Assembly (NCBI RefSeq): GCF_028682175.1 | Contig: NZ_JANHKS010000040.1 | Span: 1 to 54,170 of the forward strand | Origin: Pseudomonas putida | Lineage (GTDB): Bacteria; Pseudomonadota; Gammaproteobacteria; Pseudomonadales; Pseudomonadaceae | Length of the DNA stretch: 54,170 bases | Direction: 5' to 3' | Part shown: in pieces, positions 17,065 through 24,282 of the stretch | Layout of the letters: each line of letters starts with the position of its first letter | How positions within the stretch are numbered: the first letter of the stretch is position 1 | Made by a program: the position numbers and the translations under genes | Notes under the pieces: generated by a model | Told to the model about the DNA's origin: nothing | Seen by the model: only the letters and a program-made list of their open reading frames with translations | Database searches by the model: none

Positions 17065-18471
17065 CTATACGCTGGAATAGATAATTTCTTCGGTTGTAAT
17101 GTCTCTTCCGTTGGCGCTAAGCTTCTCGAAGACTAACTGTTTTAAAAAGTTCTGCTCGTTTTGAGGGCATAAGTAAAACATTATGTTGCTGTACCAAAGC
17201 CAACCTAGCTTAGTTAGCTCGTAGTGTCTCTCGGTTTCGTCAGCTAGGCCAGCTCTCACAATTTCTTCCAGCTTTGTTATCAGGCCATTTGGGATTTGGC
17301 TAAACGCAATTCTATCTTTTTCTATTTTTCCGTGGTAGGGAAGTCTAAGTACGATGGGCTTTACTGAATCCAGGACGGGCGCATGTTGGCTGACGTTGCA
17401 CTCATATTTGGCAGATCCCATTCTATTCACATATTTGTCTCTCAGAGAGGTGTTGGTGATCACGTTCTCAGCAAGGGACGAAATTGCGCCGACACCAAAC
17501 CCTAAAACGTCGTGATCGGCGTAGCCATACACATGCTCGTGGTATATGAAGGAGTAGTCAGCGGCGAACAGTTTCTCGCTTATCTGATTCTGGCGGACGT
17601 AACCATGGCCGTTATAAGGGATATAGCCCTTCTGACGCATGTGCTCATCAATCATCAGCTTCATGTTTAACTTTCGCATTGCAGGGAAGATTTCTTTTGT
17701 GTGCTCTCTAATTTGCCTGTGAAGTTTTAGTGAGGTAACAACATTGTTTATAGGGTAAATGTCGATGTTCGTAACGCCAAGCTCCACTGCTTTGTCAATA
17801 TCGGTAAGCGTTTGTATTTCGTTGCTTCCATTCATTCCATATAGGATGTCGCAGAGGACGTGCTTAAATGACGGAACCAGCTTTTCAGCCGCTCGCTCTA
17901 TCTCAGTGATGTCTTGATTGAGATTGAATAGTTTTCTCCAAACAGGGTCTACTGTTTGTAACCCAAATCGGGCATGGGTCACGCCGATATCGGCTAACGC
18001 TGTATTACGTTCCTTCGTAACACTTGTAATGTGAAACTCGAATGAAAATTCTTCAATATGAGACATGTCGAAATAACGATGTAGTGCTTCTCCGATATCG
18101 TTAATATTTTGGGGAGATAGTAGAGAGGGCGTTCCCCCGCCAAAAAAGATAGCCCTAATTGGGATTTTTCGTAAATCCATTAGGCGAGACTTATATTCGA
18201 TCTCTTTGATCAGCGCTTCGGTGTATCTATCGATCTCTTCGCTGTTTCGATACAGCCCTCGAGTAAATGGACAAAACGAGCAAATGGCTTCGCAGAATGG
18301 AATGTGAAAATATAATGCTCGTGAGCTCGCTTTATTGTTAGCGGTTTCGAAGATGGTCGATAACTGTGCGTCGTTGGGCCGAAACGCATTGAGTGTCTGC
18401 GAGGGGAAGAAGAAGTTGTACAGTGGAAATTGATAGTCGAATTTTATCAAGCCATTGTTTAGTATTTTCAC
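17065..18471 (-). CDS. HemN/HemW-like radical SAM enzyme of the island operon
   Basis: 468 residues. The 4Fe-4S motif CX3CX2C is C60, C64, C67 (HIPFCEAICSFCPF); GGGTPS (111-116) and CDILYGMNG match the HemN/HemW barrel, and a HemN-type C-terminal domain lies near residues 405-435 (ELTKLGWLWY). The extra Cys of true HemN (CX2CXC) is absent, so it is unlikely to be a coproporphyrinogen oxidase. HemN-like family members include methyltransferases and cyclopropanases of natural-product pathways. GTG start at 18471 with GGAG 8 nt upstream, 3 nt after the AdoMet decarboxylase stop. Substrate unknown. Confidence 0.85.
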   Translation of the reverse strand: MKILNNGLIKFDYQFPLYNFFFPSQTLNAFRPNDAQLSTIFETANNKASSRALYFHIPFCEAICSFCPFTRGLYRNSEEIDRYTEALIKEIEYKSRLMDLRKIPIRAIFFGGGTPSLLSPQNINDIGEALHRYFDMSHIEEFSFEFHITSVTKERNTALADIGVTHARFGLQTVDPVWRKLFNLNQDITEIERAAEKLVPSFKHVLCDILYGMNGSNEIQTLTDIDKAVELGVTNIDIYPINNVVTSLKLHRQIREHTKEIFPAMRKLNMKLMIDEHMRQKGYIPYNGHGYVRQNQISEKLFAADYSFIYHEHVYGYADHDVLGFGVGAISSLAENVITNTSLRDKYVNRMGSAKYECNVSQHAPVLDSVKPIVLRLPYHGKIEKDRIAFSQIPNGLITKLEEIVRAGLADETERHYELTKLGWLWYSNIMFYLCPQNEQNFLKQLVFEKLSANGRDITTEEIIYSSV

Positions 18472-18474
18472 AGA

Positions 18475-18876
18475 TTAAACTCCAGTATTAAAGACTTTGC
18501 TCCCGCGTACTAGGGTGCGCGTCGTTATACACACTCCCCTGCCGAAGAAGTTTTGTATTTCTTCATTCAACCAGATTTTTTTCGCACCGCAGGTGTAGAT
18601 GTCTATGCTGATGTAGCCGTTTTCTGGGTAGGTGTGGTAGGCCAGGTGCGATTCAGATAGCAAATAAAGCCCAGTAACGCCTTCACCCTCCATCGCAAAT
18701 TTATGCATCAAGTAGTCAATTACATTAAAGTTTGAGCGTTCAAGAACTTCAAAAAAAAATCGATGAAGTGCATGTGAGTTTTTTAGCTGGCTGGCGTTTG
18801 CGCCGACGATGTCTAAAATTGTATGGCTGCCGAAATCGTCCATTGTTATTGCAGCTCTTGTATTCGGTTCTTTCAT
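18475..18876 (-). CDS. speD: Pyruvoyl-dependent S-adenosylmethionine decarboxylase family protein (SpeD/SpeH class 1B)
   Basis: 133 residues from the ATG at 18876, close to the ~130 of class 1B enzymes. The self-cleavage site is Glu75-Ser76 in LSESHL; His81 (YHTYPE) and Cys96 (TCG) lie 5 and 20 residues after the serine, the spacing of the Thermotoga enzyme, so pyruvoyl maturation looks intact. The expected product is decarboxylated AdoMet, the aminopropyl donor; some family members have shifted to ornithine or arginine decarboxylation. The frame also opens from a TTG at 18936 overlapping the peptide gene, but that part is hairpin sequence. The ATG at 18843 (122 aa) is a further alternative. 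Confidence 0.85.
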   Translation of the reverse strand: MKEPNTRAAITMDDFGSHTILDIVGANASQLKNSHALHRFFFEVLERSNFNVIDYLMHKFAMEGEGVTGLYLLSESHLAYHTYPENGYISIDIYTCGAKKIWLNEEIQNFFGRGVCITTRTLVRGSKVFNTGV

Positions 18877-18891
18877 CCACGGCGAATAGAG

Positions 18892-18919
18892 GAGGGCGGG
18901 ATCTACCGCCCTCTTTTTT
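18892..18919. terminator. Hairpin between the peptide gene and the AdoMet decarboxylase gene
   Basis: Perfect 8-bp stem GAGGGCGG / CCGCCCTC with a 6-nt loop, 10 nt downstream of the peptide stop on the minus strand. In the operon direction no T-run follows, which suggests partial attenuation or RNA protection. On the plus strand it is followed by six T residues and would be a canonical terminator. Confidence 0.7.
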
Positions 18920-18923
18920 CTGA

Positions 18924-18995
18924 TTACCAGAGGCAAATACCTTTCGTGGTGAGGCCGGTCACATCAGTTTTAAACAGATCAATAGCGGATTTCAT
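18924..18995 (-). CDS. Small 23-residue peptide gene at the head of the island operon (candidate precursor or leader peptide)
   Basis: 24 codons including TAA. ATG at 18995 has a good Shine-Dalgarno (AAGGGA, 6 nt spacing). The peptide starts MKSAIDLFKT, is mildly charged in its first half, then has two Thr/Gly stretches and ends Gly-Ile-Cys-Leu-Trp. It is too short for ordinary gene finders. Its position (first gene, then a hairpin, then a radical SAM operon) resembles precursor peptides of modified-peptide pathways such as pqqA. A translational-arrest leader, like speFL before the E. coli ornithine decarboxylase gene, is an equal alternative. I recognise no homolog. Confidence 0.55.
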   Translation of the reverse strand: MKSAIDLFKTDVTGLTTKGICLW

Positions 18996-19287
18996 ATTCA
19001 TTCCCTTTTTGGTTTCTCAGATATCCCTGCCTGTGCAGGTGTAATGGTTTTAGCACTCTGAGAGCACTTGCGAAAATCAACAGATGTAAAAGGATATTTC
19101 CGCGCCACGATTCATTACCTATTACGATTGGCATCGATGCATATAACCTTGAGCGGGAACAGATAGTTGTAGTGCTCAAATGTTGGCTTATACGTAAACC
19201 GTTTGAATCGATTTCCGGGAATCCATTACTAACGCTCATCGTTCATTTCGTGGCCCCAATGTTTGCTGTATTGAGGTAATTTTCCAC
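18996..19287 (-). promoter_or_regulatory. Upstream region of the island operon
   Basis: About 290 bp between the peptide start and the right direct repeat. No convincing protein gene; an 86-codon frame (18979-19239) has no good start signal or recognisable family. It must hold the operon promoter. A small CCTGC/GCAGG hairpin (~19023-19036) and a repeated AGTGCT motif lie in the probable leader. Confidence 0.4.
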
Positions 19288-19453
19288 CCAACCGCGTGAT
19301 CTTCATGGACAAAGGCGAAATCGTCGAACAGGCCGCGCCGAACGACTTCTTCGACAACCCGCAGAGTGATCGTACCAAGCTGTTCCTCAGTCAGATTCTG
19401 CATTGAGTTAACAGCGGTTGTGGCAAAGAACCCGGGCCTTGTGCCCGGGTTTT
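19288..19453 (+). repeat. Direct repeat DR-R: aapP 3' end plus terminator
   Basis: Right-hand copy of 12400-12565 (three mismatches in 166 bp). It is followed by ordinary chromosomal sequence with a REPIN. The longer T-run and the C-ending codons suggest this may be the original host copy. Confidence 0.93.
19290..19406 (+). pseudogene. Truncated second copy of aapP (last 38 codons)
   Basis: In-frame remnant encoding the AapP C-terminus (NRVIFMDKGEIVEQ to LSQILH) without any start or ATPase motifs. It is a by-product of island insertion and not a functional gene. Confidence 0.92.
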
Positions 19454-19455
19454 TT
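19429..19455 (+). terminator. Terminator in right direct repeat
   Basis: AACCCGGGC ... GCCCGGGTT followed by TTTTTTG, a canonical intrinsic terminator and probably the ancestral end of the aap operon. Confidence 0.8.
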
Positions 19456-19470
19456 GTTTGTGCCCGCCAC

Positions 19471-19563
19471 CCTGTAGGAGCGCGCTTGCCCGCGACTGCG
19501 GTGTGTCAGGCAGTATGTAGGTATCTGACACACCGCGGTCGCGGGCAAGCGCGCTCCTACAGG
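19471..19563. repeat. REPIN (TGTAGGAGCGCGCTTGCCCGCGA family)
   Basis: Inverted REP arms with a ~50-nt spacer, just outside the island. No REP element occurs inside the island. Confidence 0.95.
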
Positions 19564-19676
19564 GGTTGGGTTCGTTTGTACCCAATCCCCGTGAAACTTG
19601 TGTTCTTTGCCATTCTCCAACAGGATTACGTCTTTGCGCTCTGCGCAGTTACACATCCTGCCCCCACGAGAATCCC

Positions 19677-20984
19677 ATGACGACCAAGGCGCCTGCGGCG
19701 AGCGACACGCTATCCCCTTCCCGAAAACATCATGAAATCGACGAGTTGCTGATCGACGCGGAGGCGGATGACGAGCAAGTCCAGCAGCATCGCCCGGTGC
19801 TCAAGCGCCCGTGGTTTCTGCTGTTGGGGCTGGTGCTGGTGGCGCTGAACCTGCGTCCGGCGCTGTCGAGCATGGCGCCGTTGCTCAGCGAAGTGTCGAA
19901 AAGCCTGGGACTGTCGGCGGCCAAGGCCGGCTTGCTGACTACCTTGCCCGTATTGTGCCTGGGGCTTTTCGCGCCGCTGGCGCCGATCCTGGCGCGGCGT
20001 TTCGGCAGTGAGCGTGTGGTGCTCGGGATTCTGCTGACGCTGACCTGCGGGATCATCCTGCGCAGTTCGCTCGGTGAGGTCGGGCTGTTCGCCGGCAGCA
20101 TCATGGCCGGTGCGAGCATCGGCATCATCGGCGTGTTGCTGCCCGGAATCGTCAAGCGCGACTTCGCCAGACAGGCTGGCACCATGACCGGCGTGTACAC
20201 CATGGCGCTGTGCCTGGGGGCGGCGGTGGCGGCGGGGTCGACCGTGCCGTTGAGCCATGTCTTTGGCGATGAGAACGGCGATAGCTGGACGATGGGCCTG
20301 GGTTTCTGGATCGTCCCGGCCCTTCTCGCGGCGATCTTCTGGTGGCCGCAGACCCGCCAGAGCCACGGCCAGCATCAGGCGGCGTACCGCGTGCGCGGGC
20401 TGTTTCGTGATCGTCTGGCGCGCCAGGTCACTCTCTACATGGGCCTACAGTCGTCGCTGGCCTACATCGTATTCGGCTGGTTGCCTTCGATCCTGATCGG
20501 TCGCGGCCTGACCCCGACCGAAGCCGGCTTGCTGCTGTCGGGCTCGATTTTGCTGCAGCTGGTCAGCTCGCTCACCGCTCCCTGGTTCGCCACCCGCGGC
20601 AAGGACCAGCGCGTGGCGATCCTGGCGGTCATGCTGCTGACCCTGGCCGGCCTGTTTGGCTGCCTGTACGCCCCGCTCAATCAGTTGTGGGGCTGGGCCG
20701 TGGTGCTGGGGCTGGGGCAGGGCGGTACGTTCAGCCTGGCGCTGACCCTGATCGTGCTGCGCTCCCGTGATTCCCATGTCGCCGCCAACCTGTCGAGCAT
20801 GGCCCAGGGCGTGGGCTATACGTTGGCGTCTTTGGGGCCGCTTGCGGTGGGACTGGTGCACGACTGGACCGGCAACTGGAGCTCGGTCGGCTGGATTTTC
20901 GGCATCATCGGCGTCTTCGCGATTCTGGCCGGCATGGGCGCAGGCCGCGCGCTCTATGTGGACGTTACCAGCGAAAAAATCTGA
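19677..20984 (+). CDS. MFS transporter, CynX/NimT-like
   Basis: 435 residues. The N-terminal ~45 residues are cytosolic and acidic, then twelve predicted hydrophobic helices. LVALNLRPALSSMAPLL is the family signature of the cyanate/nitroimidazole (CynX/NimT/YeaN) group. Its substrate cannot be inferred. The frame opens upstream at 19566 through the REPIN edge; the ATG at 19677 gives MTTKAPAASD, preceded by a weak GAGA element. An imperfect GGGGTTGGGT / ACCCAATCCCC inverted repeat lies in its leader. Confidence 0.85.
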   Translation: MTTKAPAASDTLSPSRKHHEIDELLIDAEADDEQVQQHRPVLKRPWFLLLGLVLVALNLRPALSSMAPLLSEVSKSLGLSAAKAGLLTTLPVLCLGLFAPLAPILARRFGSERVVLGILLTLTCGIILRSSLGEVGLFAGSIMAGASIGIIGVLLPGIVKRDFARQAGTMTGVYTMALCLGAAVAAGSTVPLSHVFGDENGDSWTMGLGFWIVPALLAAIFWWPQTRQSHGQHQAAYRVRGLFRDRLARQVTLYMGLQSSLAYIVFGWLPSILIGRGLTPTEAGLLLSGSILLQLVSSLTAPWFATRGKDQRVAILAVMLLTLAGLFGCLYAPLNQLWGWAVVLGLGQGGTFSLALTLIVLRSRDSHVAANLSSMAQGVGYTLASLGPLAVGLVHDWTGNWSSVGWIFGIIGVFAILAGMGAGRALYVDVTSEKI

Positions 20985-21057
20985 GTCAGGGTATTTGCCC
21001 TGCGAATGTCCATGGTCAAACGGCGCATTGGCGCTTATCGTGCAGGGATCTTCTTCC

Positions 21058-21558
21058 ATGGATGCCCTGCCCATGAGCGATATCGACCATAGCGAGCACA
21101 ACAGCGAGCTGATCAACCGCTTCTACGACGCGTTCAATCGCCTCGACGCTGAAGCCATGGCGGCCTGCTACACCGACGATGTGCTGTTCAGCGACCCGGT
21201 GTTCGGTGAGCTGCGCGGCCGCGCGGCCGGTGACATGTGGCGCATGCTGGCCTCACGGGCCAGGGACTTTTCCGTTCGTTTCGACAAGGTGCGTGCCGAC
21301 GAACGCTCCGGCGGCGCCCACTGGGTGGCGACCTACCTGTTCAGCCAGACCGGCCGCACGGTGGTCAACGACATCCAGGCGCGATTCGTCTTCCGCGACG
21401 GCAAGATCAGCGAACATCACGACCATTTCGACCTGTGGCGCTGGTCCCGTCAGGCCCTGGGTGCCAAGGGCGCGCTGCTGGGCTGGACGCCCATGGTGCA
21501 GAACGCCATCCGTGCCCAGGCGCAGAAGGGCTTGAAGGCGTATCAGGCGGGGCGCTGA
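21058..21558 (+). CDS. NTF2-like (SnoaL/ketosteroid-isomerase-like) protein
   Basis: 166 residues with the cone-fold pattern NRFYDAFNRLDAEAMAACYTDDVLFSDPVFGELRG and a late HHDHFDLW segment. Members are small isomerases, hydrolases or binding proteins; the function is not assignable. ATG at 21058 has AGGGA 9 nt upstream; the ATG at 21073 is an alternative. It lies 73 nt after the MFS gene and may be co-transcribed. Confidence 0.8.
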   Translation: MDALPMSDIDHSEHNSELINRFYDAFNRLDAEAMAACYTDDVLFSDPVFGELRGRAAGDMWRMLASRARDFSVRFDKVRADERSGGAHWVATYLFSQTGRTVVNDIQARFVFRDGKISEHHDHFDLWRWSRQALGAKGALLGWTPMVQNAIRAQAQKGLKAYQAGR

Positions 21559-21605
21559 GGCTCTGTTAGAATCGCGGCTCCTGCGTTTTCTGCTACCTGT
21601 TGCCC

Positions 21606-21908
21606 ATGACCGATCCCGCTGTCGCCCTCGACCCCGCCCCAGAGACCGCCGTGCCCAAACCGTGGTTCGTGTACCTGGTGCGGGCGGCCAACGGCTCGCT
21701 GTACTGCGGTATCAGCGACGACCCGCACAAGCGCTTTGCCAAGCATCAGAGCGGCAAAGGCGCGCGATTCTTTTTCTCAAGCCCCGCCGTGGCGCTAGTC
21801 TATGTCGAAGCCTGTCGCGACAAGGGCGAGGCCCTGCGCCAGGAGCGGCTGATCAAGAAATTGCGCAAGAGTGCCAAGGAAACGCTTGTTGCGAGCTTCG
21901 TCCTGTAG
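21606..21908 (+). CDS. GIY-YIG nuclease superfamily protein (UPF0213/YhbQ-like)
   Basis: 100 residues. The GIY-YIG core appears as WFVYLVRAANGSLYCGIS, with the arginine helix RFAKH and a Lys/Arg-rich C-terminus. The family is related to DNA-nicking endonucleases, with a suggested repair role in E. coli YhbQ. A TTG two codons upstream (21600) is possible; ATG at 21606 is preferred. Confidence 0.88.
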   Translation: MTDPAVALDPAPETAVPKPWFVYLVRAANGSLYCGISDDPHKRFAKHQSGKGARFFFSSPAVALVYVEACRDKGEALRQERLIKKLRKSAKETLVASFVL

Positions 21909-22008
21909 CGTCTGGGTAAAAGGCTTACGGCTCCGTAGGCTGGCTGACGAGCGCGAGTAGGACAACGTTTAAGCGCTTTGTCAGATATTTCGCATGTGAA
22001 TTACCTGT

Positions 22009-22040
22009 TTGATTTCGTTCGCATCTGTACTAGTCTGTTT
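22009..22040 (+). promoter_or_regulatory. Possible promoter of the RES-Xre pair
   Basis: TTGATT at 22009-22014 with TAGTCT about 16 nt downstream fits a weak sigma-70 promoter close to the antitoxin start. Such pairs are usually autoregulated by the antitoxin; no clear operator dyad was confirmed. Confidence 0.35.
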
Positions 22041-22069
22041 ATCAGATTCGATGAACAGGAGCGCGATTC

Positions 22070-22477
22070 ATGACGGCCTTGGCGATCACTCGCGACGACA
22101 GCGTTGGCGTTGACACACCCGAAGCCGGACGCGTGGCGCTGACGTTTTTCTTCAACCTCATGGCGCATTGGGGCTGCTCGGTCGATGAGCAACGGACGCT
22201 GCTGGGCGCCGTGAGCAACACCACCTTCTACAAATACAGACGCGCGCCTGACATCCGTCTGCCCCACGACACGCTTGAACGTATTTCCTATCTGATGGGT
22301 ATTCACAAGGCGCTGAGCATCATTTTCAGCAACCAGTTGGAGCGCGCTTACGAGTGGGTCGCCAAACCCAACGCGGCGGCGCCGTTCAACGGTCAGTCTG
22401 CCTTGCAATACATGCTGGCCGGGCGGGTGGTGGACATCGCAGACGTGCGTCGATACCTGGATGGAGTGCGCGGCTGA
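22070..22477 (+). CDS. Xre/MbcA/ParS-type antitoxin of a RES toxin system
   Basis: 135 residues. The N-terminal helix-turn-helix-like part (~20-75, with FYKYRRAPDIRLPHDTLERISYLMGIHKAL) is the antitoxin Xre-like domain. The C-terminal part (~80-135, WVAKPNAAAPFNGQSALQYMLAG) is the MbcA/ParS toxin-binding domain (DUF2384). It neutralises the RES toxin encoded by the next gene, whose ATG shares a base with this gene's TGA stop. AGGAG precedes the ATG. Confidence 0.9.
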   Translation: MTALAITRDDSVGVDTPEAGRVALTFFFNLMAHWGCSVDEQRTLLGAVSNTTFYKYRRAPDIRLPHDTLERISYLMGIHKALSIIFSNQLERAYEWVAKPNAAAPFNGQSALQYMLAGRVVDIADVRRYLDGVRG

Positions 22478-23157
22478 TGAAGCAACCGCACACCGTGATA
22501 CCGGCGTGGGAGGCTGCGTTCCGGATGATCAACAGCGCCTTTCCTCCGATCACGCTGTTCGAGGATGTGCTGAACCCTGCCGACCTCGAAATGGCTTACG
22601 CCCTGGAAGCGATGACCAATGATCGTCTGCTGGACCAGTGCGGCTCTCTGCGCAGGGTCGCAGTCGAGGATCGTGTCTCGGGCCCGGGATCGACCCCTGT
22701 GATGGCGGCGTTCACTCACATTGGCAAGGCGAGCCGCTTTACCGACGGGACTTACGGCATCTATTACGCGGCGAACAGCCAGGCGGCTGCCATCGCAGAA
22801 ACGCGCTTTCACCAGCAACGCTTCCTGGCAGCCACCAACGAGCCGGACATCGAGCTGACATTGCGAACTTACGTCAATCAGGTCGTCAAGCCTGTCCACG
22901 ACGTACGCGCAGATTACCCCGAACTGCATGAGCCTGATCCTGCTCGCTACGGCGTCCCGCAAGCCTTCGCCAAAGCGCTGCGAGATGAGGGATCGTGGGG
23001 GCTGCTCTACCGCAGTGTACGCCTGGAAGGGCATGAGTGTGTCGCGGCGTTTCGACCCCCAGCGGTCTCGGTCCCGGTTCAGGGCAAGCATGTTCGGTAT
23101 GCCTGGGATGGGAAAAGCCAGACGATCTCCCACGTATTCGAAATCAGCTTGCTTTAA
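22477..23157 (+). CDS. RES-domain toxin (NAD+-degrading)
   Basis: 226 residues. The RES-family conserved Arg, Glu and Ser lie in FRMINS (start), AIAETRFHQQRF (~110) and LLYRSVRLEGHEC (~175). Characterised RES toxins (MbcT, Res of P. putida) deplete cellular NAD+. It is translationally coupled to the antitoxin (1-nt overlap TGATG). It appears full length, so the module is probably active. It may be a stability or phage-defence module; its role here is unknown. Confidence 0.9.
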   Translation: MKQPHTVIPAWEAAFRMINSAFPPITLFEDVLNPADLEMAYALEAMTNDRLLDQCGSLRRVAVEDRVSGPGSTPVMAAFTHIGKASRFTDGTYGIYYAANSQAAAIAETRFHQQRFLAATNEPDIELTLRTYVNQVVKPVHDVRADYPELHEPDPARYGVPQAFAKALRDEGSWGLLYRSVRLEGHECVAAFRPPAVSVPVQGKHVRYAWDGKSQTISHVFEISLL

Positions 23158-23325
23158 GCCCCGTACGAAAAAACGATGTTTCTACCGTCTCTGAACTTGG
23201 CCTGTTCGTCACTTGTGGTTATCGCTGGCAACGCTCAACTTGGACCGCTGTCTGAGTACCGTGGCCGGGGAGCGATGTAAGTTCGTCATTCCCGGATTCA
23301 ATGCATTCGCCCCCGAGGTCGAAAC

Positions 23326-24258
23326 ATGAGTGAGCTGATCCTGCATCACTATCCAACGTCGCTGTTCTCCGAGAAGGCGCGCCTGATGCTGGGCTTCAAG
23401 GGCCTGTCGTGGCGTTCGGTCATCATCCCGTCAATCATGCCCAAACCCGATGTCACCGCCCTCACCGGTGGCTATCGCAAGACGCCGGTACTGCAAGTAG
23501 GCGCGGACATCTATTGCGACACGGCGTTGATTGCCCGCCGTCTTGAAGCCGAGAAAACCTCGCCCACCTTCTACCCCGAAGGCCAGGAGTTCACCTCGGC
23601 GAGCCTGGCCAACTGGGCTGATTCGGTGCTGTTCCTGCACGCCGTCAGCCTGGTATTCCAGCCCGCTTCGTTGGCCGTGCGCTTCGCCAAGGTGCCGCCG
23701 GAAGCGGTGAAGGCGTTCGTGGCTGATCGCGCGACCCTGTTCGATGGTGGCAATGCGACCCGTGTGCCGCTGGAATTGGCCCAGCACCAATGGCCGACGC
23801 TGATGAGCCGTCTTGAAACCCAACTGGAGCGCAACGGCGATTTCCTGTTGGGCGTGCCATCCATTGCCGACTTCTCGGTGGCCCACACCCTGTGGTTCCT
23901 GAAGCAGACGCCCGTCACCGCGCCGCTGGTGGACGATTACCCGGCCGTGCTGGCCTGGTATCAGCGCGTGCTGGGTTTTGGCCATGGCGCGGCCAGCGAA
24001 CTGAGTTCGGCCGATGCAGTGGAGATCGCGCGCAAGGCCGAGCCTACAGCTTTACCGGAAGAAGCCTTCGTTGACCCTAACGGTTTCGAAGTAGGGCAGC
24101 AGGTGAGTGTGTCAGCGGTGGATTACGGGGTTGATGCAGTGCAAGGCGCATTGGTATTCACCGGGCGCGAAGAAATCATTCTGCGCCGCGAGGATGAGCG
24201 CGCGGGTATCGTGCATGCACATTTCCCGCGCTATGGGTTTCAGATAAAGACCGCTTGA
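23326..24258 (+). CDS. Glutathione S-transferase family protein
   Basis: 310 residues. The thioredoxin-like N-domain (1-80) starts LILHHYPTSLFSEKARLMLGFKG, with the cis-Pro motif KTPVLQVG and the glutathione-binding DTALIARRLE. The all-helical C-domain follows (~90-205). About 90 further residues (from ~215) include a small beta-rich tail, longer than ordinary GSTs (~200-230). The substrate is unknown. Confidence 0.85.
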   Translation: MSELILHHYPTSLFSEKARLMLGFKGLSWRSVIIPSIMPKPDVTALTGGYRKTPVLQVGADIYCDTALIARRLEAEKTSPTFYPEGQEFTSASLANWADSVLFLHAVSLVFQPASLAVRFAKVPPEAVKAFVADRATLFDGGNATRVPLELAQHQWPTLMSRLETQLERNGDFLLGVPSIADFSVAHTLWFLKQTPVTAPLVDDYPAVLAWYQRVLGFGHGAASELSSADAVEIARKAEPTALPEEAFVDPNGFEVGQQVSVSAVDYGVDAVQGALVFTGREEIILRREDERAGIVHAHFPRYGFQIKTA

Positions 24259-24282
24259 GCGGAGCCTCCGATCAGGTTGTTT

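Noticed and set aside
17065..18471. Annotation of the radical SAM gene as hemN (coproporphyrinogen III dehydrogenase)
   Set aside because: The fourth cysteine of the HemN CX3CX2CXC motif is missing and the context is not heme synthesis, so only HemN-like is justified.
18979..19239. 86-codon minus-strand frame upstream of the island peptide gene
   Set aside because: No Shine-Dalgarno at its start, no recognisable motif, and it overlaps the peptide's ribosome site. More likely operon leader and promoter DNA.
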